Origin: Streptomyces eurocidicus
GTDB lineage: Bacteria > Actinomycetota > Actinomycetes > Streptomycetales > Streptomycetaceae
Reading direction: 5' to 3'
Length of the DNA: 64,000 nucleotides
Assembly (NCBI RefSeq): GCF_002891295.1
Contig: NZ_LGUI01000003.1
Coordinates: forward strand, 620,001-684,000
Shown here piece by piece: positions 49,166-59,432 of the stretch. Under the pieces are notes generated by a model. The model did no database searches, was not told the DNA's origin, and saw only the letters and a list, made by a program, of their open reading frames with translations. How positions within the stretch are numbered: position 1 is the stretch's first letter; each line of letters starts with the position of its first letter. Made by a program: the position numbers and the translations under genes.

Positions 49166-50047
49166 ATGGGAATCGTGACTTCAGCTACCGAGCAGCCCGA
49201 CACCCCGGCAGCCAGCCGCTCAGCCGCCGCCCCGAGGCTGATCGCCACCGATCTCGACGGGACCCTGCTGCACGACGACAAGACGGTCTCCGACCGCACC
49301 GTCGCCGCCCTGGCCGCCGCGGAGGCCGCCGGTATCGAGGTCTTCTTCGTCACCGGTCGCCCGGCCCGCTGGATGGACGTGGTCAGCGAGCACGTGCACG
49401 GCCACGGCCTGGCCATCTGCGCCAACGGCGCCGCGGTCGTCGATCTCCACGACGGCGGGCGGTTCGTCGAGGTCCGCCCGCTGGCGCGGGAGGACGCCCT
49501 CGCCATCGTCCACGCCGTGCGCGCCGTCGCCCCGGGCGCCTCGTTCGCCGTCGAGCACACCTCGGGCTTCCACTACGAGCCGGAGTACCCGCCCTTCTTC
49601 CTCGACCCGGGCGCCGTCATCGCCCCCGCCGAGGAGCTGCTGGCCGAGGACTCGGGGGACAGCGCCCCCATCCTCAAGCTGCTGGCTCACCACTCCGGAC
49701 TCGGCCCCGACGAATTCCTCACCCTGGCCCGTAAGGCGGGAGGCACGCACGGGGAGTTCACCCGTTCCAGCCCCACCGCCCTCCTGGAGATCAGTGCCGC
49801 CGGCGTCAGCAAGGCCAGCACCCTGGCGCGCTGCTGCGCGCTGCGCGGCATATCCCCCGAAGAGGTCGTGGCCTTCGGGGACATGCCCAACGACCTGGAG
49901 ATGCTCGGCTGGGCCGGCACCGCCTACGCGATGGCCAACGCCCACCCCGAGGTCCTCGCGGTCACCGCGCACCACACCGCCGCCAACACCGAGGACGGCG
50001 TCGCCCTGGTCATAGAACAGCTCCTGCACGCGCGCGGGGCCGCCTGA
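49166..50047 (+). CDS. HAD-IIB phosphatase
   Basis: 293 residues, a paralogue of the HAD gene behind serS: motif [15 protein letters not shown], motif II FFVTGRPARWMD, Lys in AAGVSKASTLARC, motif [17 protein letters not shown]. It has the same C2B cap arrangement. ATG 49166 is used; GTG 49175 (MTSATEQP) is equally possible and neither has a strong ribosome site. Substrate unknown; sugar phosphates or nucleotides are typical. Confidence 0.87.
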   Translation: MGIVTSATEQPDTPAASRSAAAPRLIATDLDGTLLHDDKTVSDRTVAALAAAEAAGIEVFFVTGRPARWMDVVSEHVHGHGLAICANGAAVVDLHDGGRFVEVRPLAREDALAIVHAVRAVAPGASFAVEHTSGFHYEPEYPPFFLDPGAVIAPAEELLAEDSGDSAPILKLLAHHSGLGPDEFLTLARKAGGTHGEFTRSSPTALLEISAAGVSKASTLARCCALRGISPEEVVAFGDMPNDLEMLGWAGTAYAMANAHPEVLAVTAHHTAANTEDGVALVIEQLLHARGAA

Positions 50048-50066
50048 CAGCCCTGCGGGGGCGCCC

Positions 50067-51197
50067 CTACAGCCGTACGCCACGCTCGCCCAGCCACTCC
50101 ACCGGATCGACCGCCGAGCCGTACTCCGGCGTCCTGCGGATCTCGAAGTGCAGGTGCGGCCCGGTGGAGTTGCCGGTGGTGCCGGACAGCCCGATCCACT
50201 GGCCCGCGCGCACCCGCCTCCCCGGCTCGGCCAGGGGGACCGCCAGGTGCGCGTACTGCGAGTACCAGCCGCCCCCGTGCTCGACCACCAGGCTGATGCC
50301 GAACGGGCCCCCGCAGCCCGCCGCCACCACCGTCCCGTCGCCGACCGCGCGGACCGGGGTGCCGGCCGGGACGGCGAAGTCCTGTCCCGTGTGCCCGGCC
50401 GCCCAGTTCGCGCCGACCCCGCCGAAGCCCGCCGAGAGCTCGTACGACACCACCGGCCGCACCCACCCCCGGGCCGGCCGCGCCGAGCGCTCCGCCGCGC
50501 GTTCCACGGACGGTCCGGCCCGGTCGCCCGCCAGGTCCAGCGGCGCGCACCGCCCGCTGTCGACGGCCGTCTGCGCCATCGCGTTGAGCTCGCCCCGGGC
50601 GTCCGCCAGCCGTGCCTCGGCGGTGCGTATGGCCTCCTCCAGCCGGGCGCCGTCCCGGGCGAGGCCCCGCCGGGCCGCCGCCAGGGTCCGGGCCTCGGCC
50701 TCCAGCCGCCTGTTCGCGCGCTCCTCCTCGACGAGCATCCGCCCCAGGCGGGCCCGGCGGCGCACAGCGGGCACCTGGCGCACCACCAGCTCCACCGGGT
50801 CGTCCAGGGCCTCCTCGGCGCCCTCGCCGTCGAGGCCGACGGTGAACCCTCCGGTGCGGTACTGCGCGCGGGCCGCGGCGCCCACGTCGTCGCGCAGCGC
50901 CGACCGCACGACCCCCCGCACGCGCAGCGTCCGGCCGAGCTCCTCGGCCCGCGCCCGCTGCCCCCTGGCGGCCCGCCGCACCCGCTCGTAGCGCTGCCGG
51001 GCCTGCCCGGCCTCCTCCGCCAGCCGGAACACCTCGGAGGTCACCCGGGTGGGCCCGTCCGGAGGCCGGCCGGCTCCCGGCGGCCCGGGGGCCAGGGGCG
51101 CCGCGGCGACGGCGCAGAGCGTGCACAGGACGACGCCGCCGGTACGGCCGAGGCGGCGGCGTCCGGTGCGGCGGTCCGGGCGAGGACTGGGTCGCAT
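50067..51197 (-). CDS. Secreted M23 metallopeptidase with coiled coil
   Basis: 376 residues. An Arg-rich signal peptide (GGVVLCTLCAVAAAPLAPG) is followed by a long coiled coil (about residues 50-215, rich in Arg/Ala/Glu heptads). The LytM domain contains the zinc motifs GHTGQDFAVPAGTPV and GPHLHFEI, with HxxxD and HxH intact, so it should be an active cell-wall endopeptidase. Coiled-coil M23 proteins often work with FtsEX-like partners; none is nearby. It is convergent with the HAD gene, 19 bases apart. Confidence 0.9.
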   Translation of the reverse strand: MRPSPRPDRRTGRRRLGRTGGVVLCTLCAVAAAPLAPGPPGAGRPPDGPTRVTSEVFRLAEEAGQARQRYERVRRAARGQRARAEELGRTLRVRGVVRSALRDDVGAAARAQYRTGGFTVGLDGEGAEEALDDPVELVVRQVPAVRRRARLGRMLVEEERANRRLEAEARTLAAARRGLARDGARLEEAIRTAEARLADARGELNAMAQTAVDSGRCAPLDLAGDRAGPSVERAAERSARPARGWVRPVVSYELSAGFGGVGANWAAGHTGQDFAVPAGTPVRAVGDGTVVAAGCGGPFGISLVVEHGGGWYSQYAHLAVPLAEPGRRVRAGQWIGLSGTTGNSTGPHLHFEIRRTPEYGSAVDPVEWLGERGVRL

Positions 51198-51300
51198 GAA
51201 CGCGATCGTGTCCCGGGGCGGTGCCGGGCGCGCCCGCTGAGGCCCGTTCGGAGGAACACGGCCCCCGCTCCCGGGGACCGGGCTCCGCCGGGCCCGGGAT

Positions 51301-53055
51301 TCACAGCGGCGCCTCCCACACCACCCGGGTGCCGCCGCCGTCCTCCCCCAGCCCCGGCCCGTACGAGCTCGACCCGCCCAGCGACTCCGCCCGCTTGGCC
51401 AGGTTCCTCAGGCCGCTGCGCCGCCCGCCCGCCGGGATCCCCACCCCATCGTCCGCCACGGTCAGCCGCACCGCGTCCCGCCCGTCCGGCAGCGTGGCCG
51501 TCGCGTCGACGACCACCTCCATCCGGGACGCCCGCGCGTGCCGGAAAGCGTTCGAAAGGGCCTCGCGCAGCGCGGCGATGAGGTTCTTGCCGGTGAGCTC
51601 GCCGACCTTCGCGTCGACCGCGCCGAGGAAGCTCGCCGAGGGCTGGAAGCCCAGTGGGACGGCCGCCGTGCCGAGCTCCCGCAGGACGCGCGTACGCAGC
51701 CCGGCGGGCGCCTCCGCGGGCCCCTGCTGGAGCGCGAAGATGGCCGTACGGATCTCCTGGATGGTCACGTCCAGCTCGTCGACGGCCTGTCCGACCTTCA
51801 CCTTCACCTCGGGCACGACGGCCTGCCGCTGCGCGCTCTCCAGCATCAGGCCGGTGGCGAACAGCCGCTGGATGACCAGGTCGTGGAGGTCCCGGGCGAT
51901 CCGGTCGCGGTCCTCGAAGACGGCCAGCCGCTCCCGGTCGCGCTGCGCCTCGGCCAGTACGAGGGCGAGCGCCGCCTGCGCGGCGAACTGCGCGGCCAGG
52001 GTGCGCTCCGCGGGCGTGTACGGGCGGGCTCCGCGCGCCCGGGGCATCGCGAGCGTGCCGAGCACCCGGCCGCCGCTCCGGAGCGGCAGCAGCATGCTCG
52101 GGCCGAAGCGCGGCGCCACCCCGGTGATCATGCGGGGGTCGGTGGCCGAGTCGTCGACGAACACCGGTTCCCCGGCGAGGAGCTGGGAGACGACCGGGCT
52201 GTGCGGCGGTATCACCGTACCCAGCAGGCCCGTGGGGTCCTCGGCGGAGACCGCGACCATCTCCAGGCCGCCGTCGCCGTCCGGCAGCAGCACGATCCCG
52301 GCCGCCGAGTCCGCGAGCCTGCGCGCCTGTTCGGCGACGACCGCCAGCGCGTCCTCGGCGTCGCTGCCCGACAGCAGTGCCGTCGTGACGGCCACCGAGC
52401 CGTCGATCCAGCGCATGCGCTGGCGGCCCTCGTCGTGCACGCGCGCGTTGCCGATCGCGATGCCCGCCTCGGTGGCCAGGATCCTCACCATGTGGAGGTC
52501 CGCGATGCTGAACTCGCTGCCCCCGCGCTTGTCCGTGAGGTAGAGGTTTCCGAAGATCTCGCCCTCGACCCTGATGGGCACGCCCAGGAAGTTGCGCATC
52601 GGCGGGTGGTGGTCGGGGAAGCCGGAAAAGCGCGGGTCGGACGTGAGGTCGGCGAGCATCACCGGCGCGGGGTGGTGGATGAGGGCGCCGAGCAGCCCGT
52701 GGTGGCCGTCCGGCAGGGCGCCGATGCGCTCGCGCTGCTCCTCGGTGACGCCGTAGGTGATGAAGTCGGCGAGCCCGCCGCCCGTGGAGTCGATGACGCC
52801 GATGGCGGCGTAGCGGGCGTCGGCGAGTTCGGCCGCGGTCTGCGCGATCCGGTCGAGGGTGGTGTGGAGCTCCAGACCGGTGCCGACCGACCGCATGGCC
52901 TCCAGGAGCTGCGGCACGCGCGCGGTCAGCTCCGTGGACATGCCCTGGAGGCTGCGCGTGGCCTCCGTGGCGATGGCGAGCGGGTCCATCAGGCGTGGGG
53001 TGTCCTGTGCGGGTCGCGCGCCCCGCGCGTCGGAAGGTCCTGCCGTGGCTGCCAT
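51301..53055 (-). CDS. Two-GAF sensor histidine kinase (DevS/DosT-like)
   Basis: 584-residue soluble kinase. Two GAF domains (about residues 60-205 and 225-375) precede a HisKA_3 dimerisation box DRDRIARDLHDLVIQRLFAT with the phospho-His, and an ATPase domain with REALSNAFRHARAS, VADDGVGIP and GGGTRVVW. The order matches the DevS/DosT kinases of mycobacteria and their Streptomyces relatives, which sense O2, NO or redox state, sometimes through GAF-bound heme. It ends the cyd gene block; its start lies nine bases after the CydDC stop, so it is likely co-expressed with cytochrome bd. No response regulator is adjacent. Confidence 0.9.
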   Translation of the reverse strand: MAATAGPSDARGARPAQDTPRLMDPLAIATEATRSLQGMSTELTARVPQLLEAMRSVGTGLELHTTLDRIAQTAAELADARYAAIGVIDSTGGGLADFITYGVTEEQRERIGALPDGHHGLLGALIHHPAPVMLADLTSDPRFSGFPDHHPPMRNFLGVPIRVEGEIFGNLYLTDKRGGSEFSIADLHMVRILATEAGIAIGNARVHDEGRQRMRWIDGSVAVTTALLSGSDAEDALAVVAEQARRLADSAAGIVLLPDGDGGLEMVAVSAEDPTGLLGTVIPPHSPVVSQLLAGEPVFVDDSATDPRMITGVAPRFGPSMLLPLRSGGRVLGTLAMPRARGARPYTPAERTLAAQFAAQAALALVLAEAQRDRERLAVFEDRDRIARDLHDLVIQRLFATGLMLESAQRQAVVPEVKVKVGQAVDELDVTIQEIRTAIFALQQGPAEAPAGLRTRVLRELGTAAVPLGFQPSASFLGAVDAKVGELTGKNLIAALREALSNAFRHARASRMEVVVDATATLPDGRDAVRLTVADDGVGIPAGGRRSGLRNLAKRAESLGGSSSYGPGLGEDGGGTRVVWEAPL

Positions 53056-53064
53056 GCCCAGAGC

Positions 53065-56000
53065 CTAATAAGCGCCTTTTGTCATGGAAAGAGGGCTCTC
53101 CAGGAAGTCTGCCGCCATCCGCGCGGCGGGGGCCCTCACCTCACCGGCGGCCGGGCCGCCGGAGGCCGTCCCCAGCGCGTCCGTGGCCTCCTCCCGCTCC
53201 AGCATCCGCCGGAACGGCCCGTCCACCGCCACCAGCTCACCGTAGGACCCCCGCTGCACCGCCCGCCCCCGGTCCAGCACGATCACCTCGTCGACCGCCG
53301 CCAGCCCGGCCAGCCGGTGGGTGATCAGCACGGTCGTCCGGCCCTCCGTCGCCGCCAGGAGGTCGGCGGTGAGCGCGTCGGCCGTCGGCAGGTCGAGGTG
53401 CTCGGCGGGCTCGTCCAGGACGAGGACGGGGAAGTCCGCGAGCAGCGCGCGGGCCAGCGCGACCCGCTGCCGCTGTCCGCCGGACAGCCGCGCGCCGTGC
53501 TCGCCCACCAGCGTGTCCAGCCCGTCCGGCAGGCCGTCCACCCACTCCAGGAGCCGCGCGGCCCGCAGCGCGGCCCGCAGTTCGGCGTCGGTGGCCTCCG
53601 GGCGGGCCAGCCGCAGGTTCTCCCGGACGGAGCTGTCGAAGAGGTGCGCGTCCTGGGCGCACAGGCCCACCAGCCGCCGCACCCCGTCGCCCGCCATGGC
53701 GGTGGCGTCCTCGCCCGCCAGTGTGTACGTACCGGCCTCGGCGGCCACGAAGCGCAGCAGCACCTGCGCCAGCGTCGTCTTGCCCGCGCCCGACTGCCCC
53801 ACGACGGCCACCCGGCGGCCGGCCCGCAGCTCCAGCGCGAAGTCCTCCAGAGCGGGCGCCTGCTGCCCCGGATGGCGCGCCGTAAGGTTCACGAGCCGCA
53901 GCGGGAACGGCGACGACGGCGCCTCGGCCGTCCCCTCCGTCACGGGCACGGGCGCGTCCAGCACCTCGTACACCCGCTCCGCGGCGCGCCGTACGCGCTG
54001 CCGGTACTGCACCGCGAGGGGCAGCCCGGCCACGGCCTCGAAGGCGGCCAGCGGCGTCAGCACGACGACCGCGAGCCACAGGCCGTCGAGACGGCCGTCG
54101 CGCACGGCGAGCGTGCCCGTCCAGGCCGCGGCGGCGACGGTGAGCCCGCAGGCGAGCGCGCTCAGGCCGGAGCCGAGCGCGGTGGCGGCCGAGCCGCGGC
54201 GCGCGAGCGCGGTGAGCACGGCGTCGGCGCGGCGCACCCGCGCCAGCCGGGACGGCAGGGCGCCCGCGACGGTGAGTTCCGCCGTGCCCGCCAGCAGATC
54301 GACGACCTGTGCCGACAACTCGCCCCGCGCGGGCGCGAGCTGCCGTTCCGCGCGCCGGGCGACCGCGCCGGAAAGCGCCGGTACGGCCACCCCGGCGGCC
54401 AGCAACCCGAGCGCCAGCACCAGGCCCGCCTCCGGCAGCAGCCACGCCGTGAAGCCGACCGAGGCGACGCCGACGACCACGGCCGAACCGAGCGGCAGCA
54501 GCCACCGCAGGAAGTAGTCCTGGAGGGCGTCCACATCCGCGACCAGCCGGGAGAGGAGGTCGCCCCGGCGGGCGTCCCGGAGCCCGGCCGGCGCCAGGCG
54601 TTCCAGCCGCCTGTACACGGCGACCCGCAGCCCCGCCAGGGCGCGCAGCACCGCGTCGTGGGAGACCAGGCGCTCGGCGTAGCGGAAGACGGCGCGCCCG
54701 ATGCCGAACGCGCGGGTCGCGGTGACGGCGACCATCAGATACAGCACCGGCGGCTGCTGCGAGGCACGGGAGATCAGCCAGCCGGAGACGCCCATGAGAC
54801 CCACGGCGCTGCCCAGCGCCAGGCTGCCGAGCAGCAGCGCCAGCCCGAACCGCCCCCACCAGGGCCGCCCGGCGGCCCGTACCCGGGACAGCACGCCCCG
54901 GACCGCCACGGGCGCGGTCTCCTCGGCCGCCTCCTTCCCCGAAGGCGACACGTAAGGCGACACGTAAGGCGATACGGAAGGGGATACGGAAGGCGCCACG
55001 GGAACAGACGCGGGAGCAGGCACGGGAGAGGTCACGGAGGCCGTCGCGGGCTCCGGGGCGGCCGTCGCACCGGGCAGCCGCACCACCCGGTCCGCGACCG
55101 CGAGCAGCGCCGGCCGGTGGACGACGAGCAGCACCGTGCGGCCCACGGCGAGCCGGCGTACGGCGTCCACGACCGCCGCCTCGGTCTCCCCGTCGAGGTT
55201 CGCGGTCGGCTCGTCGAGCAGCAGGACGGGCCGGTCGGCGAGGAACGCCCGGGCCAGGGCGATCCGTTGGCGCTGCCCGGCGGAGAGCCCGGCGCCGTCC
55301 TCGCCGAGGCGGGTGTCAGTGCCGTGGTGCAGCATGGAGACGAAGTCGAGCGCACCGGCCGACCGCAGTGCTTCGCGCACCTGGTCGTCCGTGGCGTCCG
55401 GCCGGGCCAGCCGTACGTTCTCGGCGACGGTCCCGGCGAAGAGACGAGGCCGTTGCGGGACCCAGGCCACCTGGCCCCGCCAGCTTTCGGGGGAGAGCGA
55501 TGCCAGATCCGTACCGCCGACGAGCACCCGCCCGGCCGTCGGGCGGGCGAAGCCGAGCAGCACGTCCAGCAGGGTCGACTTGCCGGCCCCGCTCGGGCCG
55601 ACGAGCGCGACGGTCTCCCCGGGCCGCACCGTGAACGAGGTCTCGGGCAGGGAGGGTTCGGCCCGCCCCTCGTGCCGTACGACGAGCCGGTCTACGGTCA
55701 GGGACGCGCCCCGGGCGTCGGGCGCCGGCGTCCCGCCCGCCGGCGCGGGCTCGGTCTCCAGGACGGCGAAGACCTCGTCGGCGGCGGCCAGCCCCTCGGC
55801 GGCCGCGTGGTACTGCGCGCCGACCTGGCGCAGCGGCAGATACGCCTCGGGGGCGAGGACCAGCACCATCAGGCCGGTGCGGAGGTCGAGTTCGCCGTGG
55901 ACGAGCCGCATGCCGATGCCGACGGCGACCAGCGCCACGGAGAGGGTGGCCAGCAGCTCCAGCGCGAAGGAGGAGAGGAAGGCGAGGCGCAGCGTCCGCA

Positions 56001-56703
56001 GCGTGGCCCGCCGGTAGTCGGCGGTGATGGCGCGGATCGACTCGGCCTGCGCCTTGGCCCGCCCGAAGACCTTGAGGGTGGGCAGTCCGGCGACGACGTC
56101 GAGGAAGTGCCCGGAGAGCCGGGACAGCAGCCGCCACTGCCGGTCCATCCGGGACCGGGTGGCCCAGCCGATGAGGATCATGAAGAGGGGGATGAGCGGC
56201 AGCGTGAGGACGATGACGAGCGCGGAGACCCAGTCCGCGGTGACGATACGGGCGAGCACCGCCACGGGGACCACGACCGCGAGGCCCAGCTGGGGCAGGT
56301 AGCGCGCGAAGTAGTCGTCCAGCGCGTCGATGCCGCGCGTGGCGAGGGTGGTGAGCTCGCCGGTCCTGCGCGAGTCGAGCCAGGCGGGTCCGAGCCGGCC
56401 GGCCCGGTCCAGCAGCCGGGTGCGCAGCTGGGACTTCACGGCCGCGCTCGCGCGGTGGGCGGTCAGTTCGGTGAGCCAGGAGACGGCCGCCCGGCCCAGG
56501 GCGACGGCGGCCAGCAGCGCGAGCCGCCCGGCCAGGTCGCCCGCGCCGCGGCCGTGCTGGAAGGCGCCCGTCACCACGTCGGCGATCAGCATCGCCTGGA
56601 CGATGACGAGCCCGGCCCCCGCCAGCCCGAGCACGACGGAGGCGACCAGGAAGAGGCGGGTCGCGGAGGCGTACCTGAGCAGGCGGGGGTCGACGGGCTT
56701 CAT
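53065..56703 (-). CDS. cydCD: Fused CydD-CydC thiol ABC exporter
   Basis: 1212 residues, both half-transporters in one chain. It exports reductant thiols needed for assembly of cytochrome bd. First half (CydD, residues 1-540): six helices, Walker A GPSGAGKST, signature LSAGQRQRIALARAFLADRP, Walker B VLLLDEPTANLD. A Val/Ser/Pro-rich linker with repeated VSPSVSPYVSPYVSPS joins the second half (CydC, about 600-1180), which has Walker A GQSGAGKTT and LSGGQRQRVALARALLADFP. Fusion is the usual form in Streptomyces. It follows cydB by 13 bases. Confidence 0.95.
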   Translation of the reverse strand: MKPVDPRLLRYASATRLFLVASVVLGLAGAGLVIVQAMLIADVVTGAFQHGRGAGDLAGRLALLAAVALGRAAVSWLTELTAHRASAAVKSQLRTRLLDRAGRLGPAWLDSRRTGELTTLATRGIDALDDYFARYLPQLGLAVVVPVAVLARIVTADWVSALVIVLTLPLIPLFMILIGWATRSRMDRQWRLLSRLSGHFLDVVAGLPTLKVFGRAKAQAESIRAITADYRRATLRTLRLAFLSSFALELLATLSVALVAVGIGMRLVHGELDLRTGLMVLVLAPEAYLPLRQVGAQYHAAAEGLAAADEVFAVLETEPAPAGGTPAPDARGASLTVDRLVVRHEGRAEPSLPETSFTVRPGETVALVGPSGAGKSTLLDVLLGFARPTAGRVLVGGTDLASLSPESWRGQVAWVPQRPRLFAGTVAENVRLARPDATDDQVREALRSAGALDFVSMLHHGTDTRLGEDGAGLSAGQRQRIALARAFLADRPVLLLDEPTANLDGETEAAVVDAVRRLAVGRTVLLVVHRPALLAVADRVVRLPGATAAPEPATASVTSPVPAPASVPVAPSVSPSVSPYVSPYVSPSGKEAAEETAPVAVRGVLSRVRAAGRPWWGRFGLALLLGSLALGSAVGLMGVSGWLISRASQQPPVLYLMVAVTATRAFGIGRAVFRYAERLVSHDAVLRALAGLRVAVYRRLERLAPAGLRDARRGDLLSRLVADVDALQDYFLRWLLPLGSAVVVGVASVGFTAWLLPEAGLVLALGLLAAGVAVPALSGAVARRAERQLAPARGELSAQVVDLLAGTAELTVAGALPSRLARVRRADAVLTALARRGSAATALGSGLSALACGLTVAAAAWTGTLAVRDGRLDGLWLAVVVLTPLAAFEAVAGLPLAVQYRQRVRRAAERVYEVLDAPVPVTEGTAEAPSSPFPLRLVNLTARHPGQQAPALEDFALELRAGRRVAVVGQSGAGKTTLAQVLLRFVAAEAGTYTLAGEDATAMAGDGVRRLVGLCAQDAHLFDSSVRENLRLARPEATDAELRAALRAARLLEWVDGLPDGLDTLVGEHGARLSGGQRQRVALARALLADFPVLVLDEPAEHLDLPTADALTADLLAATEGRTTVLITHRLAGLAAVDEVIVLDRGRAVQRGSYGELVAVDGPFRRMLEREEATDALGTASGGPAAGEVRAPAARMAADFLESPLSMTKGAY

Positions 56704-56716
56704 GCGGGTTCCGTCC

Positions 56717-57736
56717 TCAGTGGGCGGCGGTGGCGGCCGCGGGTGCGGGGATGTGCTGGGTGCCGATCCGCTTGCGGAAGACCCAGTAGGTCCACCCCTG
56801 GTAGGCGATGATCAGCGGGGTCATCGGGACCGCGATCCACGTCATGATCTTCAGCGTGTAGGGGCTGGAGGCGGAGTCGGCGGCGGTCAGGCTCCAGGCC
56901 GGGTTCACCGAGGACGGCATGACGTCGGGGAAGAGCGCGAGGAAGACCAGCGCGAAGGCGGCCGTGATCGCGAGCCCGGAGAGGCCGAACGCCCAGCCCT
57001 CGCGCCCGAAGTGGTTCATGACCAGGGCACCGGCCAGGGCCGCCACGGCGACGATCAGCGCGGGCAGGCTGCGTCCGTTGCCGGACTCGGCCTGCGTCCA
57101 GCCGAGGAAGGCCGCGGCGAGGACGCCCGAGGTCATGCCGAGGACCGTGGCGTACGAGCGCGCCCGGTGCCGGATGTCCCCGACGGTCTTGAGCGCGGTG
57201 AAGACGGCGCCGTGGAAGGTGAACAGCACCAGCGTCAGGAGGCCGCCGAGCAGCGCGTAGGGGCTCAGCAGGTCCGTCAGGTCACCGCTGAAGTTCTTGT
57301 CCGGCCCGATCGGCACGCCCCGCACGACATTGGCGAAGACGAGGCCCCAGAGGAAGGCGGGAAGCAGCGAGCACCAGAAGATCGCGTGCTCCCAGTTGCG
57401 CTGCCAGCGCTCCCCGGGCCGCTTGTGGCGGTACTCGAAGGCGACGCCGCGCACGATCAGGCAGACCAGGATCAGCAGGAACGGCAGGTAGAAGCCGCTG
57501 AACAGGGTGGCGTACCAGTCGGGGAAGGCCGCGAAGGTGGCGCCGGCCGCGGTGATCAGCCAGACCTCGTTGCCGTCCCAGACGGGGCCGATCGTATTGA
57601 TCAGGACGCGTCGTTCGGTGCGGTCCCTGGCGAAGCCCTTGGTCAGGACGCCGACGCCGAAGTCGAAGCCTTCGAGGAAGAAGTAGCCGGTCCACAGGAC
57701 GGCGATCAGCAGGAACCAGAAGTCGTGGAGTGCCAT
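56717..57736 (-). CDS. cydB: Cytochrome bd oxidase subunit II
   Basis: 339 residues, about nine helices. N-terminus MALHDFWFLLIAVLWTGYFF is followed by LEGFDFGVGVL and the GPVWDGNEVWLITAAGATFAAF segment diagnostic of CydB. Together with CydA it reduces O2 to water at high affinity using quinol. It stands 24 bases after cydA and is translated from ATG 57736. Confidence 0.97.
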   Translation of the reverse strand: MALHDFWFLLIAVLWTGYFFLEGFDFGVGVLTKGFARDRTERRVLINTIGPVWDGNEVWLITAAGATFAAFPDWYATLFSGFYLPFLLILVCLIVRGVAFEYRHKRPGERWQRNWEHAIFWCSLLPAFLWGLVFANVVRGVPIGPDKNFSGDLTDLLSPYALLGGLLTLVLFTFHGAVFTALKTVGDIRHRARSYATVLGMTSGVLAAAFLGWTQAESGNGRSLPALIVAVAALAGALVMNHFGREGWAFGLSGLAITAAFALVFLALFPDVMPSSVNPAWSLTAADSASSPYTLKIMTWIAVPMTPLIIAYQGWTYWVFRKRIGTQHIPAPAAATAAH

Positions 57737-57760
57737 GGTTCGTCTCTCCGTTCCGCCGCG

Positions 57761-59338
57761 TCAGTACGCGAAGGTCAGCGGCTTGTCGGCGTCCTCGGGG
57801 CGGTCGCCCGCGCCGCCCGAGGGCAGCCGCAGCCGGGGGTCCTTCGTGGGCGGCTTCTCGTCCGTGTCCGGCCCCGCCTTGGCGTACTTCACCAGCAGCT
57901 TGACCTCGACCACCGCGAGCACGCCGTAGAGCAGGGTGAACACGCCCATGGAGGTGAGGACCTCCGCCTGGCTCACGCCGGGCGACACGGCGCTGCCGGT
58001 CTTCATCAGCCCGTAGACGGCCCAGGGCTGGCGGCCCATCTCGGTGAAGATCCAGCCGAACGAGTTGGCGATCAGCGGGAAGCCCATGGTGAGGATGCCG
58101 ATCCGCCAGGACCAGGTGGTGAAGAAGGGGCTCATCTCACGGGTGCGCGTCAGCATCAGCCGCGGGACCTCGTTCTCGCCCGTCCGGAATCGCGGATCGA
58201 GCCAGAACTTCCGCCGGGTGGTCCACAGTCCGATGAGCGCGGCGACGAAGGACGTCATACCGAAGCCGATCATGAGCCGGAAGCCCCAGAAGGTCATGAA
58301 GATGCTGGGGATGTAGTCCTCCGGCTCGCCCCCGTAGAGCTTGGCCTCCCGTGCGGCGACGTCGTTGATGCCGGGGACGGCCTCGGTGAAGTTGTTGTGC
58401 GCGAGGAAGGAGAGCACGCCGGGGATCTCTATCTCGACGCTGTTGTGGCCCTTGGAGACATCGCCGACGGCGAAGACCGAGAACGGCGCGGGGGCCTTGG
58501 TCTCCCACAGGGCCTCGGCCGCGGCCATCTTCATGGGCTGCTGCTCGAACATCACCTTGCCGAGCTCGTCCCCGCTGACCGCGGTGCCGAGGCCGGCGAT
58601 CACGGCCACCGTCAGACCGACGCGCAGCGAGGTCCGCATCGCGCCGACCTGGTTCCGCTGCTTCTCGCCGAGCTCCTCGCCGCGCAGCTGCCTGCGCTTG
58701 GCGCGCCACAGGTGGAAGGAGGCGATGCCGACGATGAAGGCGCCACCGGTGAGGAAGGCCGCGGTGAGGGTGTGGAAGACGACGACGAGGGTGGTGTTCT
58801 GGGTCAGGACGGCCCAGATGTCGGTGAGCTCGGCCTTCCCGGTCACCTTGTCGACGGCGTAGCCGACGGGGTGCTGCATCCAGGAGTTCGCGGCCAGGAT
58901 GAAGTACGAGGAGAGCACCGTGCCGACGGCGACGATCCAGATGCACGCGCAGTGGATCTTCTTGGGCAGCTTGTCCCAGCCGAAGATCCACAGGCCGATG
59001 AAGGTGGACTCGAAGAAGAAGGCCAGCAGGGCCTCCATCGCGAGCGGTGCGCCGAAGACGTCACCGACGAACCTGGAGTAGTCCGACCAGTTCATGCCGA
59101 ACTGGAACTCCTGCACGATGCCGGTGACCACACCCATCGCGATGTTGATCAGGAAGAGCTTTCCCCAGAACTTCGTGGCATGGAAGTACTTGTCCTTGCC
59201 CGTACGGACCCACGCGGTCTCCAGCCCTGCCGTGATCGCGGCAAGGCTGATCGTGAGCGGGACGAAGAGAAAGTGGTAGACGGTCGTGATGCCGAACTGC
59301 CAGCGGGCCAGCGTCTCAGGAGCCAAAGCCAGATTCAC
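57761..59338 (-). CDS. cydA: Cytochrome bd oxidase subunit I
   Basis: 525 residues. Heme ligands and core motifs are visible: RWQFGITTVYHFLFVPL (His for b595), FGMNWSDYSRFVGDVFG and EALLAFFFESTFIGLW with the conserved Glu, plus the quinol-loop GRQPWAVYGLMKT. GTG 59338 (MNLALAPETLARW) has AAGGAGAG upstream and is the real start. A Rex operator lies about 95 bases before the start, so expression should rise when NADH accumulates under low oxygen. Confidence 0.96.
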   Translation of the reverse strand: MNLALAPETLARWQFGITTVYHFLFVPLTISLAAITAGLETAWVRTGKDKYFHATKFWGKLFLINIAMGVVTGIVQEFQFGMNWSDYSRFVGDVFGAPLAMEALLAFFFESTFIGLWIFGWDKLPKKIHCACIWIVAVGTVLSSYFILAANSWMQHPVGYAVDKVTGKAELTDIWAVLTQNTTLVVVFHTLTAAFLTGGAFIVGIASFHLWRAKRRQLRGEELGEKQRNQVGAMRTSLRVGLTVAVIAGLGTAVSGDELGKVMFEQQPMKMAAAEALWETKAPAPFSVFAVGDVSKGHNSVEIEIPGVLSFLAHNNFTEAVPGINDVAAREAKLYGGEPEDYIPSIFMTFWGFRLMIGFGMTSFVAALIGLWTTRRKFWLDPRFRTGENEVPRLMLTRTREMSPFFTTWSWRIGILTMGFPLIANSFGWIFTEMGRQPWAVYGLMKTGSAVSPGVSQAEVLTSMGVFTLLYGVLAVVEVKLLVKYAKAGPDTDEKPPTKDPRLRLPSGGAGDRPEDADKPLTFAY

Positions 59339-59432
59339 TCGGTCTCTCCTTGCCTCTCGCGTCACCGGCAACACAGGTCGCCGACGTTATGCACCTGTAT
59401 GCCCCAGGTAAAGCAGGACATAAAGACAGAGA

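Noticed and set aside
51538..56811. Open frame of 1757 codons on the plus strand
   Set aside because: Antisense to the GAF kinase and cydCD; same GC artefact. Similar shadows at 36170-38752 and 56330-60796 were dismissed for the same reason.
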